38,282 nt of DNA from an uncultured Alphaproteobacteria bacterium (GCA_902515765.1 CABXVZ010000010.1:1-38282), one strand, 5' to 3'. Positions 8,303 through 15,942 are shown, counted from the first letter of the stretch. Translations and numbers: made by a program. Notes: generated from the letters alone by a model not told the origin.

Positions 8303-9464
8303 TTATTGGAAAATGAATAATGGCAGAAAATAAAGATATTATAATTGCTAAAATCCAAGCAATATCTAATGACCCGTAAAAATCTATGACTAGACCTCCA
8401 ACAAAAGACCCAAGAAAGGCTCCTGCTTGGTGGGACACCATCACAATTCCAAAAAGTGTTGAGAGATAACGAGTTCCAAATCGATTTGCCACAATACCAG
8501 ATGTTGGTGGAACAGTAGAAAGCCATAAAAGTCCCATAACACAACTAAAAGCAATAATCATAAAATTGGTAGTAGGTAATATTAAAATAAATAATATAGC
8601 TATACTTCTTGCAAAATAGATAAACGATAAGATAAATTTTTTCTTGATAATACCTGAGACCCTACCCGATATTAAAGTACCCATCATGTTAAATATACCA
8701 ACTAGCGTAAGCCCTGTTGCGGCGATTGTAGTTTCAAGACCGTTTAACTTTGCAAAGGTTGGGAGGTAATTTGAGATTAAGGCCACATGAAGACCACACA
8801 CAAAGAAACCTAAAATTAGAAATTGGTAGCTTTTATCTTTAAATGCCTTTTTAATGACATCACTAATTTTTCGTTTAGTAAATTCTTGTTTATTTTTTTT
8901 TAAAGGCTTAGGTATAAAAAAGATAAACGATAAAGGAATCATAAATAAAAAAAAAGTTGCTGTAATTTGAAAAGAAAGGCTCCATTGAAATGTAGAGACA
9001 AGAAACTGATTTATAGGTGTAAATATGAACATTCCTGAAGCAGCTATTGACATTAAAATACCTGTAACCGTGCTCTGTGTTTTGTCATCATCGAAATATT
9101 TCGATACTCCACCTATAATAACTGGGACTGAGATAATTCCTGCTGATAAGCCCCCTATTACCCCAAATCCAAATAAAAAATGAAGAGGATCTATTGCAAA
9201 AGAGGTGAGATAAAAACTTAATGAGACACCAATAAAACCGACCGATAATGTTTTTACGTAACCTTTTTGCTCAGCAAATGCCCCAGCAATGGGAGACATG
9301 GATCCCCAAAGTAAGTTGAATATTCCATAGGTTAGACCAATTAATGATGCTCCAAAGGCAGTTGAACTTAATAAATCAGGAACATATATGCCCAAAGACA
9401 TTCTAAATCCATTACCAACACACAGGATAGACCCTGCTGTTAATATGAGAAAGAACATTTTCAT
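8268..9464 (-). CDS. Major facilitator superfamily transporter
   Basis: A 398-residue, twelve-helix secondary transporter. Between helices 2 and 3 lies GAFAEQKGYVKTL, the loop position of the MFS A-motif, and the second half has GRVSGIIKKKF in the equivalent loop. A central cytoplasmic loop around 190-210 is Lys-rich (KPLKKNKQEFTKRK). The subfamily resembles monocarboxylate/oxalate-formate type permeases, but the substrate cannot be assigned. It is the first gene of the five-gene minus-strand operon that continues with the EamA transporter, mutT, the dehydrogenase and the small membrane protein. Its promoter must lie in the 73-base spacer before the divergent small basic gene. Confidence 0.85.
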   Translation of the reverse strand: MKMFFLILTAGSILCVGNGFRMSLGIYVPDLLSSTAFGASLIGLTYGIFNLLWGSMSPIAGAFAEQKGYVKTLSVGFIGVSLSFYLTSFAIDPLHFLFGFGVIGGLSAGIISVPVIIGGVSKYFDDDKTQSTVTGILMSIAASGMFIFTPINQFLVSTFQWSLSFQITATFFLFMIPLSFIFFIPKPLKKNKQEFTKRKISDVIKKAFKDKSYQFLILGFFVCGLHVALISNYLPTFAKLNGLETTIAATGLTLVGIFNMMGTLISGRVSGIIKKKFILSFIYFARSIAILFILILPTTNFMIIAFSCVMGLLWLSTVPPTSGIVANRFGTRYLSTLFGIVMVSHQAGAFLGSFVGGLVIDFYGSLDIAWILAIIISLFSAIIHFPIIEKEKSEEVFA

Positions 9465-9500
9465 GAAAATAAAATATATGAAAGAATTTAAAAAAATATG

Positions 9501-9529
9501 TTTATTTTTATTAGTAAAATGAATATAGT
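9501..9529 (+). promoter_or_regulatory. Candidate sigma-70 promoter placing the 27-residue ORF on a near-leaderless mRNA
   Basis: TTTATT at 9501-9506 and TATAGT at 9524-9529 are 17 bases apart. The -10 element matches TATAAT in five of six positions, but the -35 is weak. Transcription would begin about 7 bases after the -10, within a base or two of the ATG at 9538. No Shine-Dalgarno sequence is visible between them, so a leaderless or nearly leaderless message fits. In AT-rich sequence such hexamers arise easily by chance. Confidence 0.35.
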
Positions 9530-9537
9530 GCCTCGCT

Positions 9538-9621
9538 ATGGGTTACCCAAAAAAGCATCGTGGACGCAGAAAAATTGGTTCACGCAAACGTCGCGCTAAA
9601 AGAAGAGCTAAAAAGAAGTAA
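9538..9621 (+). CDS. 27-residue highly basic small protein
   Basis: A small frame beginning ATG GGT TAC CCA and ending in TAA encodes MGYPKKHRGRRKIGSRKRRA and then seven more mostly basic residues. Seventeen of 27 residues are Lys or Arg. Codon use differs from the surroundings: CGT and CGC arginine codons are frequent, as in highly expressed genes, while the flanks are very AT-rich. Composition resembles tiny ribosome-associated proteins such as bTHX and the basic core of the COX24/mS38 family. I cannot claim homology to either. A role in binding rRNA or another nucleic acid is inference. It sits divergently from the MFS gene and converges on the TPR gene 25 bases downstream. Confidence 0.6.
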   Translation: MGYPKKHRGRRKIGSRKRRAKRRAKKK

Positions 9622-9645
9622 TTAGCCTAATTTAACCAATATAAT

Positions 9646-10149
9646 TTAATTAAGAAGTTTGTTGAGATCTTTGTATTCGCTACTTTTATCACCAGCAACC
9701 AATTTTATTCTATTTAATAAAACTAAGGCTTCATCTCTACGATCAGTTTCAACATATAACTCTCCTAAATATTCTAGTGCACCAATATGGTTTTTATCAA
9801 AAGAGAGTGCTTTTAAATAATAGTTTTCAGCATCTTTATAATTAGGTATTTTTTGTTTTCTTGAAGCAAAGCCCATGTAGTTATATAAATCTGCGCTTGT
9901 GTAACCAAAAGGGGTTTCTTCTTCAATAGATTTAAGAGTTTTTAAACCCTTTTCATATTTTTTTTTATAAATTAGTTTTTTTGCTCTATGGAATTCAACA
10001 TTAACATCTATAGATTTGCTAGTTCTCTCATTAGAACTGGAGCTATTAGTGCTGTTTCCACTATTAGAGCTACTTCCACTATCAGTACCTGCGGAAAATG
10101 ACAAAGAGCCGAATGAAATAAGACATAAGGACGCTAGAATTTTCAACAT
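9646..10149 (-). CDS. Exported tetratricopeptide-repeat protein
   Basis: A 167-residue protein with a signal peptide (MLKILASLCLISFGSLSFSA, cleavage likely after SFSA at residue 20) and a Ser/Asn/Gly-rich low-complexity linker (about 21-45). About three TPR-like helical pairs follow from residue 50. GYTSADLYNYMGFASRKQ, DAENYYLKALSFDKNHIGALEYLGELYVE and RDEALVLLNRIK show the alternating large and small positions of the repeat. It probably acts as a periplasmic scaffold or partner-binding protein. It is transcribed divergently from msrB with only 22 bases between the proposed starts, so the two share a very compact promoter region. Confidence 0.75.
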   Translation of the reverse strand: MLKILASLCLISFGSLSFSAGTDSGSSSNSGNSTNSSSSNERTSKSIDVNVEFHRAKKLIYKKKYEKGLKTLKSIEEETPFGYTSADLYNYMGFASRKQKIPNYKDAENYYLKALSFDKNHIGALEYLGELYVETDRRDEALVLLNRIKLVAGDKSSEYKDLNKLLN

Positions 10150-10171
10150 AACTTATTATACTTTGAATAAA

Positions 10172-10639
10172 GTGATTAGATTAAAAAGAAGATCGTTTTT
10201 ATTTTTATCTTTATTCGGTGTTCTTTCTAATATTAGACCAGTTATGTCAATGGAAAAAATAAATATGTCTGATACCGAATGGAAATCAAAACTAAATGAC
10301 CAGGAATATAATGTTTTAAGAAAACACGGTACTGAGAGACCCGGTAGCAGTATTCACAATTATGAGGAAAGAAAAGGGATATATCAATGTGTTGGTTGCG
10401 ACCTAACTTTATTCAATTCAGAGATGAAGTTTGATAGTGGAACAGGCTGGCCATCCTTTTTTGATTATCTTCCTAATGCCCTTGCTTTTAAAACAGATTT
10501 CAAATTAATATTTCCTAGAAAAGAATATCATTGCGCTCGGTGTGAAGGTCATCATGGACATGTCTTCAATGATGGTCCAGAACCCACGGGTCTAAGATAT
10601 TGCAATAATGGTATCGCTTTAAATTTTATTCCTGATTAA
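10172..10639 (+). CDS. msrB: Peptide-methionine (R)-S-oxide reductase MsrB, possibly exported
   Basis: This enzyme reduces methionine-R-sulfoxide in proteins. From the GTG at 10172 the protein has 155 residues. The zinc site is CVGC (73, 76) plus CARC (121, 124), GTGWPSF (91-96) lies in the active site, and the catalytic Cys is C144 in RYCNNGIALNF. The start is uncertain. Codons upstream of 10172 overlap the TPR gene and are unlikely to be used. GTG 10172 gives an N-terminus with KRRSFLFLSLFGVLS, which looks like a twin-arginine or uncleaved signal segment. An ATG at 10244 would give a plain cytosolic MsrB. Its stop overlaps the end of the converging bioY gene. Confidence 0.85.
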   Translation: MIRLKRRSFLFLSLFGVLSNIRPVMSMEKINMSDTEWKSKLNDQEYNVLRKHGTERPGSSIHNYEERKGIYQCVGCDLTLFNSEMKFDSGTGWPSFFDYLPNALAFKTDFKLIFPRKEYHCARCEGHHGHVFNDGPEPTGLRYCNNGIALNFIPD

Positions 10640-11184
10640 TTTTTTTTTATAAGTAAATAAGAAACTAAGATAGCTAAGGCTATTTTTAAAAACTCACTGT
10701 ATATAAAAGGATAAAGTCCAGCTGTTAGTGCTTTTTCTAAACCTATATATCCCGCAAGATGTATAATACCGCACGTAAATATTATCAAAGCCCCCAATGA
10801 AACTGCAAAAAGTAATCTAATTATTTTTTTGTTGAATAAGTTTTTAGACAGGTATGCTATGAGAAAAGAAGCTAAAATCATTCCATATAAAAAGCCAAAG
10901 GTAGGAGACATTATATAAGCTATACCTCCACCAGCAGCAAAAATAGGCAGACCCATAAGTCCTAAAGCTACATAAGATATAGTAGAGTAAAAACCAACTA
11001 TTCCCATTGAAGCTGCAATAAAATAAACAACAAATGTTTGCAATGTCATTGGAACAGGGAAGAATGGGATAGAGATTTTACTAGAAACAGATAAAAGGAT
11101 TATACCTAGTAAATAAAAAGCTATTTTGGATAAAGTACCCGATGTGTATTGGTCTAAAATTGATACATTGTTTCTAAATCTCAT
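10636..11184 (-). CDS. bioY: Biotin transporter BioY (ECF S component)
   Basis: A 182-residue, six-helix membrane protein of the BioY family, the substrate-binding S component of biotin ECF transporters. FFPVPMTLQTFVVYF near 40-54 and ALGLMGLPIFAAGGGIAYIMSPTFGFLYG near 73-100 are the conserved biotin-binding and coupling region. No ECF ATPase or EcfT gene is nearby, so it would act alone, as some BioY proteins do, or share modules encoded elsewhere. Its presence suggests reliance on external biotin, common in streamlined marine bacteria. It lies 38 bases downstream of the transaldolase gene on the same strand, probably as one transcript. Confidence 0.88.
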   Translation of the reverse strand: MRFRNNVSILDQYTSGTLSKIAFYLLGIILLSVSSKISIPFFPVPMTLQTFVVYFIAASMGIVGFYSTISYVALGLMGLPIFAAGGGIAYIMSPTFGFLYGMILASFLIAYLSKNLFNKKIIRLLFAVSLGALIIFTCGIIHLAGYIGLEKALTAGLYPFIYSEFLKIALAILVSYLLIKKN

Positions 11185-11222
11185 GAGTTATTTTTATAAT
11201 TTTGGAAGATCTTTGGCAATAA

Positions 11223-12182
11223 TTATAATTTGGACTTTATCAAATCTTTTAATTTAAGCATGTCTTTATTAAACAGGCGAATTCCCTCTCCTAGCTTAAA
11301 AGAAGCCATTTGATTCTCGTTCAAATGCCATCTAAAAGAACTTTCATTAACATTGACTCTGTCTAGCTTTGAATTACTAGCCTCCAAAGCAGTTAATTTA
11401 GGAGTTATATCTCCTTCAGTTTCACTTAAATCCTGCAATAACGCAGGACTAATTGTAAGCTTATCGCATCCTGCTAAATTAATAATTTCTTCTTTATTTC
11501 TAAATGATGCAGCCATAACTACAGTCTTAAAATTATATTGTTTAAAATAATTATAAATTTTGGCCACACTCTCAACACCAGGATCATTAGAACTATCATA
11601 CTCATGAGAAGTATTTGATTTAAACCAATCTAAAATCCTCCCCACAAAAGGAGAAATCAAAAAAGCACCTGCCTCAGCACATGCAACAGCTTGAGTGAGA
11701 GAAAAAATTAAAGTGCAATTACATGATATTCCCTCAGCCTCTAATTTTTTAACTGCCTGTATACCCTCCCAAGTACCTGCCACCTTAATTAAAATTCTAT
11801 TTTTAGGAACACTAGATTGTTCGTAACTGTTAATAATTTGTTTTGCTTTTTCAATAGTGGCATTTGTATCAAAGGATAAATTAGCATCTACTTCAGTGGA
11901 TACATAGCCTGGAACAATTTTGGTTAACTCTATGCCAAAAGCAATGGCTAACTGCTCTGATATGTAGTCAATTTGATAGGATGTATCATTGAATTTGCGA
12001 CTCTTCGAATTTGAAATTACATCTTCCACTAATTTACTATATTTATTTGATTGAACTGCCTTAAATATTAAAGATGGATTAGTTGTGCAATCATCTGGGC
12101 TAAACTTTATTATACTGTCTATATCACCAGTATCTGCTACTACTGATGAATATTTTTTTAGACTTTCTAATTGTGTTACCAT
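11223..12182 (-). CDS. tal: Transaldolase
   Basis: A 319-residue transaldolase of the TalB type. It moves a three-carbon dihydroxyacetone unit between sedoheptulose 7-phosphate and glyceraldehyde 3-phosphate in the non-oxidative pentose phosphate pathway. The Schiff-base lysine is K133 in NRILIKVAGTWEG, and the N-terminal DCTTNPSLIFKA (31-42) is the second family signature. GYVSTEVDANLSFD near 92-105 provides the catalytic Asp/Glu region. Length matches E. coli TalB (317), so this is the long TalB form, not the short fructose-6-phosphate aldolase-like form. bioY follows on the same strand. Confidence 0.95.
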   Translation of the reverse strand: MVTQLESLKKYSSVVADTGDIDSIIKFSPDDCTTNPSLIFKAVQSNKYSKLVEDVISNSKSRKFNDTSYQIDYISEQLAIAFGIELTKIVPGYVSTEVDANLSFDTNATIEKAKQIINSYEQSSVPKNRILIKVAGTWEGIQAVKKLEAEGISCNCTLIFSLTQAVACAEAGAFLISPFVGRILDWFKSNTSHEYDSSNDPGVESVAKIYNYFKQYNFKTVVMAASFRNKEEIINLAGCDKLTISPALLQDLSETEGDITPKLTALEASNSKLDRVNVNESSFRWHLNENQMASFKLGEGIRLFNKDMLKLKDLIKSKL

Positions 12183-12238
12183 GAGGATAAATAAACTTTC
12201 TTAGTAATAGTTAAACCTATATATTATTAAAATATTAC

Positions 12239-12745
12239 ATGCAAAAAAAAATTATCATATGTGGTTTAGCTGATATTCAAGATTGTGTCGATAAATATGC
12301 GCCTGATAAGATGCTAACAATTATTAACAAAAACTTCTCTCCGGATACACCACAAGGAATGGACAAAAATCGCCATTTAAAAATGTTAATAGATGATATT
12401 TCTGAACCACGAGAGGGTTTTATTTTGCCAGAAAAACATCATGCACAAAAATTATTAGACTTTACTGATGATTGGGATGTTTCAAAACCCATCCTCATTC
12501 ATTGTCATATGGGTATTAGCAGATCAACATCTACATCGCTAGGGGTTGCTGCCAAATTTGATCCTGAAAATATTGAGCTTACTATTGAAAAACTCAAAGA
12601 AATAGCACCTCATGCCAGTCCTAATAAAATTATGACTCAATACTATGATGAAATCTTAAATCTTAATAATAGGCTTTACTCATCGCTGGCTTACTTCAAT
12701 CCAGAACCAATCGAAGAAAGCAAGGTAGTAGAACTTGAATTTTAA
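12239..12745 (+). CDS. Protein tyrosine/dual-specificity phosphatase-like protein
   Basis: A 168-residue cytosolic protein with the complete Cys-based phosphatase loop HCHMGISRS (88-96). C89 is the nucleophile and R95 the phosphate-binding arginine, preceded by the usual hydrophobic strand KPILI. An upstream Asp-containing stretch (LLDFTDDWDVSKP, 72-84) may supply the general acid. It resembles the small tyrosine-phosphatase-like proteins found across Alphaproteobacteria, whose substrates are mostly unknown. An eight-base gap separates it from the 53-residue Cys-rich gene downstream, suggesting co-transcription. A short AT-rich spacer divides it from the divergent transaldolase gene. Confidence 0.82.
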   Translation: MQKKIIICGLADIQDCVDKYAPDKMLTIINKNFSPDTPQGMDKNRHLKMLIDDISEPREGFILPEKHHAQKLLDFTDDWDVSKPILIHCHMGISRSTSTSLGVAAKFDPENIELTIEKLKEIAPHASPNKIMTQYYDEILNLNNRLYSSLAYFNPEPIEESKVVELEF

Positions 12746-12753
12746 TTAAAATT

Positions 12754-12915
12754 ATGAGCGATCATCATTGCAAAATATGCAAAAAAAAAATAAACGAACC
12801 AATATATTGGGTGGATCCTAAGTTTTATAATATTTTGAAAAAGGTTTTTTTTTGTAGTGCTGAATGTTCATTAAAATACTATGAAGAAATTAAGTATTTA
12901 TTTAAAAACCCATAG
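12754..12915 (+). CDS. 53-residue Cys-rich, probably zinc-binding small protein
   Basis: The ATG at 12754 opens a 53-residue frame ending in TAG. The sequence starts MSDHHCKICKKKINEPIYWV and has two cysteine pairs, CKIC (6-9) and CSAEC (34-38), spaced like a treble-clef or zinc-ribbon knuckle. The second pair reads FFCSAECSLKYYEE, a form common in small MYND/TRASH-like metal-binding modules. I do not recognise a named family. Codon use and composition match neighbouring genes. The gene follows the phosphatase gene by eight bases and precedes the hairpin at 13007-13059, so it may end that transcript. A partner or metal-sensing role is inference. Confidence 0.6.
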   Translation: MSDHHCKICKKKINEPIYWVDPKFYNILKKVFFCSAECSLKYYEEIKYLFKNP

Positions 12916-13006
12916 TTATCTATTATTAAGCTATGCCAAATATGCACACCTCATTATTACTTTAGGCAATATAAGCTGTCTTAAAAATGTTTACAAATAA
13001 AACATT

Positions 13007-13059
13007 AAAACTAGCTCCACCTTATTCCTATCCTTACTTATTCCTCCGGAGCTAGTTTT
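13007..13059 (+). terminator. Hairpin with 12-bp stem and 29-nt pyrimidine-rich loop; terminator or small RNA
   Basis: AAAACTAGCTCC (13007-13018) pairs perfectly with GGAGCTAGTTTT (13048-13059). Two more T follow directly, then AATTTTT. This looks like the intrinsic terminator of the phosphatase/Cys-rich pair. The loop (13019-13047) is unusual: 29 bases, nearly free of G and A clusters, with repeated TTATTCCT/ATCCTTA units and ending in TCCTCC (13042-13047), complementary to a Shine-Dalgarno sequence. That suggests it could also be, or end, a regulatory RNA. No convincing promoter was found just upstream. Confidence 0.55.
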
Positions 13060-13118
13060 TTAATTTTTCCCTTTTTGTTTTTTTCAATTATATTCTTTAA
13101 AATAGTGAATATTATTTT

Positions 13119-14546
13119 ATGAGTGATCAATATATTTTTTGGGATTTAGAAACCACTGGTCGAAATGATAAATTTAATCAAATTACACAAGTTGGTGCGG
13201 TTCTTACTAATCAAAATTTTGAAGTAAAAGACAAATTAGAAATTCACTCTAAACTCCGTGAAGGAAAATGGTTTGAGCCAGGTGCACTTATTACAACAGG
13301 AGTTGATCCTATAAGCTTATATAAAAATAATTATCCAAACTATTATGAAGCTAGTGCCCAACTTTACGAGACATTTCAACAATGGTCTTCTTCTTCAACT
13401 ATCTTTATTGGTTTTAATAATATTAATTTTGATGAGCCCTTCTTAAGGCAGGCTTTATATCAAAACTTGATGCCTGAAATTTATATGACAGTGACTAATA
13501 ACAATGTTCGAATGGACGTTTTTGATATTTTAAGATTGGTATCTGTTTATAGTCCCGAACATATCAAATTTAATACCGATGATCATGGGTATCCTATTTT
13601 AAAATTAGAAGAAATAGTTAAAAAAAATAATATATCTGTTAGTTATGAAGCAGGACCGCATGATGCAGTATTTGATAGTTTAGTTACTTTAGAACTAAAT
13701 AAAATTTTATCAATACGATGTCCCCAAATATGGAATGCAGCATATGAATTTCGTTTAAGAGATACACCAAAAAAGTTTATGCTTAGTAATCCTGTATTCA
13801 CAAATACTACTTTTTGGGGAAGGAGACCAACTATAAAGGCACAAACTTTAATAGCAGGTATTCCAAGTAGAAATCATAATTACCTTGTATTTAATTTACT
13901 TTTCGACCCTAGAAAACTTAATGATTTAGATGATAAAGAATTAACTAAAAGAATGACTGATGGAACAAAGAGAATTTGTGAGGTTTTTGATGGTTCAAAA
14001 TCTAAAACACTATTAAATGAAAGTTACTGCTTTAAAGATAGTAAATTTGCTGAAATTGGTGTGAATGAATTAAGAGCGCGTGCTAATTTTATTAAAAATA
14101 ATGAAGATTTTTGTTCTCGTTTAATAAAACTCTATTTAGTCAATCAAAAAGAATGGCCAGAACCATTTCATATAGAGGATAGAATTTTTGAAAGTTTCCC
14201 ATCTCATCAAGATAAAAAGTTGATGATTGATTTTCATACATCACCTAATAATAAGAAGTATGAAATATCAAAACAATTCAAAGATGATCGCTATAAAGAA
14301 ATTGCTATTCGTATATTATATGAAATAGCACCTCAAACACTGCCTGAGCTAGAAAAAAATAATTACGAATTAGAAATAAAAGAGCGTTTCAATGATAACG
14401 ATAAAGTAAAATGGAATTCTAAAAACAAAATACTTGCTAGTCTTGAAACTGATATTGATAAAATGATATCTGATGAAAGTGAAAAAATTGAATTCAAGCA
14501 GAGAGTAATTACTTTTTTAAATACTGAGTCAGCAAAATGGGACTGA
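13119..14546 (+). CDS. sbcB: Exodeoxyribonuclease I
   Basis: A 475-residue single-strand-specific 3'-5' DNA exonuclease of the ExoI family, used in recombination and mismatch repair. The DEDDh catalytic set is visible: D9 and E11 in FWDLETTGR, an Asp in FNNINFDEPFLRQALY, and the His/Asp pair five apart in GPHDAVFDSL. The C-terminal SH3-like and helical extension characteristic of ExoI follows, including the NPVFTNTTFWGRRP stretch. Length matches E. coli ExoI (475). It is a single-gene unit on the plus strand, facing the convergent rmlA-like gene. ExoI is best known from Gammaproteobacteria, so its presence is a point for checking the lineage. Confidence 0.93.
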   Translation: MSDQYIFWDLETTGRNDKFNQITQVGAVLTNQNFEVKDKLEIHSKLREGKWFEPGALITTGVDPISLYKNNYPNYYEASAQLYETFQQWSSSSTIFIGFNNINFDEPFLRQALYQNLMPEIYMTVTNNNVRMDVFDILRLVSVYSPEHIKFNTDDHGYPILKLEEIVKKNNISVSYEAGPHDAVFDSLVTLELNKILSIRCPQIWNAAYEFRLRDTPKKFMLSNPVFTNTTFWGRRPTIKAQTLIAGIPSRNHNYLVFNLLFDPRKLNDLDDKELTKRMTDGTKRICEVFDGSKSKTLLNESYCFKDSKFAEIGVNELRARANFIKNNEDFCSRLIKLYLVNQKEWPEPFHIEDRIFESFPSHQDKKLMIDFHTSPNNKKYEISKQFKDDRYKEIAIRILYEIAPQTLPELEKNNYELEIKERFNDNDKVKWNSKNKILASLETDIDKMISDESEKIEFKQRVITFLNTESAKWD

Positions 14547-14587
14547 AATTATCAAAAGTTTTTTTCCAATAATAGTAAGTGAACTCT

Positions 14588-15469
14588 TTAGATCTTCAGC
14601 AAATAATTTTTAATTGCTTGACCATAATCTGACTTAATAAATTTATCAGCAATTTTTTCTAACTCTGAAGCAGAAATAAAACCTTTTTCAAAAGATGCAA
14701 TTTCATAAGAGCCTAGTTTTATATGATGGTCATTTTCAAATTGTCTTACTTTTTGTGAGGCACTGAGTAAAGCTTCAGCGTTTCCGGTATCGTGCCAGAC
14801 AATAGACTCATCCAATCTCTGAAGAGATAATTTTTGATAATTTAAATAAATTTTGATTAAATCTGTAATTTCTAATTCTCCTCTAGATGAGGGTTTTATG
14901 GTTTTGGTGTAATTTGATGCCATCGAGTCAAAGAAATACATGCCTGGAATAATTAAATTGCTTTTTGGTACTGATGGTTTTTCAACAATATCTATAATTT
15001 TATCATCTTTATCTAATTCAATGACTCCAAACTTTTCAGGATCGGAAACGGGTAAGCCAAAGACGCTGGCGCCCATGTTTAACATTTTATCTAAAGCAGA
15101 AGAAGCGTATTCAAAGTACTTTTTTCCTAAAAAAACATTATCACTAAGAGCTAAGACTGATGGACTGCCTTGAAGAAATTCTTCGGCTATGAAGTATGCA
15201 TCTGCAATTCCTTTTTGTATTTTTTGAATCTCATAAGAAAAATTAAGCCCTACGTGCTCACCTGAGCCAAAAGTTTTTTTAAATATAGGAAGGTCTTCCT
15301 CCTGGACAATAAATAAGATGTCTTTTATTCCAATTCTTATTAAAGTTTCTATTGGGTAATAAATCATAGGCTTGTCATACAAAGGCAATAACGGTTTTGA
15401 AGCTGGAATTGTTGCAGGCATTAATCTAGTACCTTTACCCGCAGCAAGAATTATCCCTTTAGTGTTCAT
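14588..15469 (-). CDS. Glucose-1-phosphate nucleotidyltransferase, RmlA-like
   Basis: A 293-residue sugar-nucleotidyltransferase forming NDP-glucose from glucose 1-phosphate. The N-terminal signature is GIILAAGKGTRLMPAT, with the following SKPLLPLYDKPMIYYPIETL giving the substrate lysine and the RmlA-type DKPMIYYP. LALSDNVFLG near 108-117 holds the metal-binding Asp, EKPS follows near 162, and WHDTGNAEALLSAS near 225 is the C-terminal binding segment. Length and motifs match RmlA (dTDP-glucose). GalU-type activity (UDP-glucose) is the main alternative. No rmlB, rmlC or rmlD is adjacent. Its start overlaps the stop of the upstream CBS gene by four bases. Confidence 0.82.
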   Translation of the reverse strand: MNTKGIILAAGKGTRLMPATIPASKPLLPLYDKPMIYYPIETLIRIGIKDILFIVQEEDLPIFKKTFGSGEHVGLNFSYEIQKIQKGIADAYFIAEEFLQGSPSVLALSDNVFLGKKYFEYASSALDKMLNMGASVFGLPVSDPEKFGVIELDKDDKIIDIVEKPSVPKSNLIIPGMYFFDSMASNYTKTIKPSSRGELEITDLIKIYLNYQKLSLQRLDESIVWHDTGNAEALLSASQKVRQFENDHHIKLGSYEIASFEKGFISASELEKIADKFIKSDYGQAIKNYLLKI

Positions 15470-15942
15470 AATTTATAAAATGCATTAAATAGAAAGATTG
15501 AAGGGATAATCATACAAATAAATGCAATTAAAATAATATTTAGCCTTGTACTGCTTCTAACTGAGCTAATTAAATCTCTGTGTGAAATAAAATTAATTAA
15601 CCTATTGTCTTTATCGACTACTGGCAGGTGTCTTATATTGTTCTCACCCATTATCTTAATTGCTATTTCTGCCGACGTGTTTAAATCAACAGTAATAATT
15701 TCAGTTGTCATAATATCTAATGCTGGAACTAAATCAGGATCTCTCCCATTTTTTACACATTTTCTTACAATATCTCTTTCAGAAACAACACCTTGTAAAG
15801 TATTGTCATCGTCTAGGATAGGCACAGCTCCTATATTTTTTAGAGACATACTATCTGCTATTTCACTTACGATAGAATCTGCCTTAAAGAATATGAACTC
15901 TTCATTAAATTTGATTTTTTTAATGTCTTTAATACTTGGCAT
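15466..15942 (-). CDS. CBS-domain protein with C-terminal membrane anchor
   Basis: A 158-residue protein with two tandem CBS repeats. The first is about 16-65 with GAVPILDDDNTLQGVVSERDIV, the second about 80-130 with IRHLPVVDKDNRLINFISHRDLI. A C-terminal hydrophobic helix (about 135-153) would anchor it to the inner membrane. CBS pairs bind adenine nucleotides and sense energy state. What it controls is unknown. A four-base overlap with the downstream RmlA-like gene implies co-translation, so control of, or coupling to, nucleotide-sugar supply is possible but unproven. Confidence 0.78.
   Translation of the reverse strand: MPSIKDIKKIKFNEEFIFFKADSIVSEIADSMSLKNIGAVPILDDDNTLQGVVSERDIVRKCVKNGRDPDLVPALDIMTTEIITVDLNTSAEIAIKIMGENNIRHLPVVDKDNRLINFISHRDLISSVRSSTRLNIILIAFICMIIPSIFLFNAFYKL

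Noticed and set aside
10016-10171. Long N-terminal extension of MsrB
   Set aside because: It is antisense to the signal-peptide and linker region of the TPR gene and is low-complexity Leu/Ser, typical of a shadow frame.
11185-11222. Biotin-linked regulatory site before bioY
   Set aside because: The 38-base spacer shows no palindrome of BirA or BioR type; bioY seems to be read through from the transaldolase gene.
12929-12977. Second, weaker hairpin upstream of the CCUCC-loop hairpin
   Set aside because: TGCC/GGCA plus AGCT/AGCT pairing needs a bulge of several bases; too weak to call as a structured RNA without alignment.
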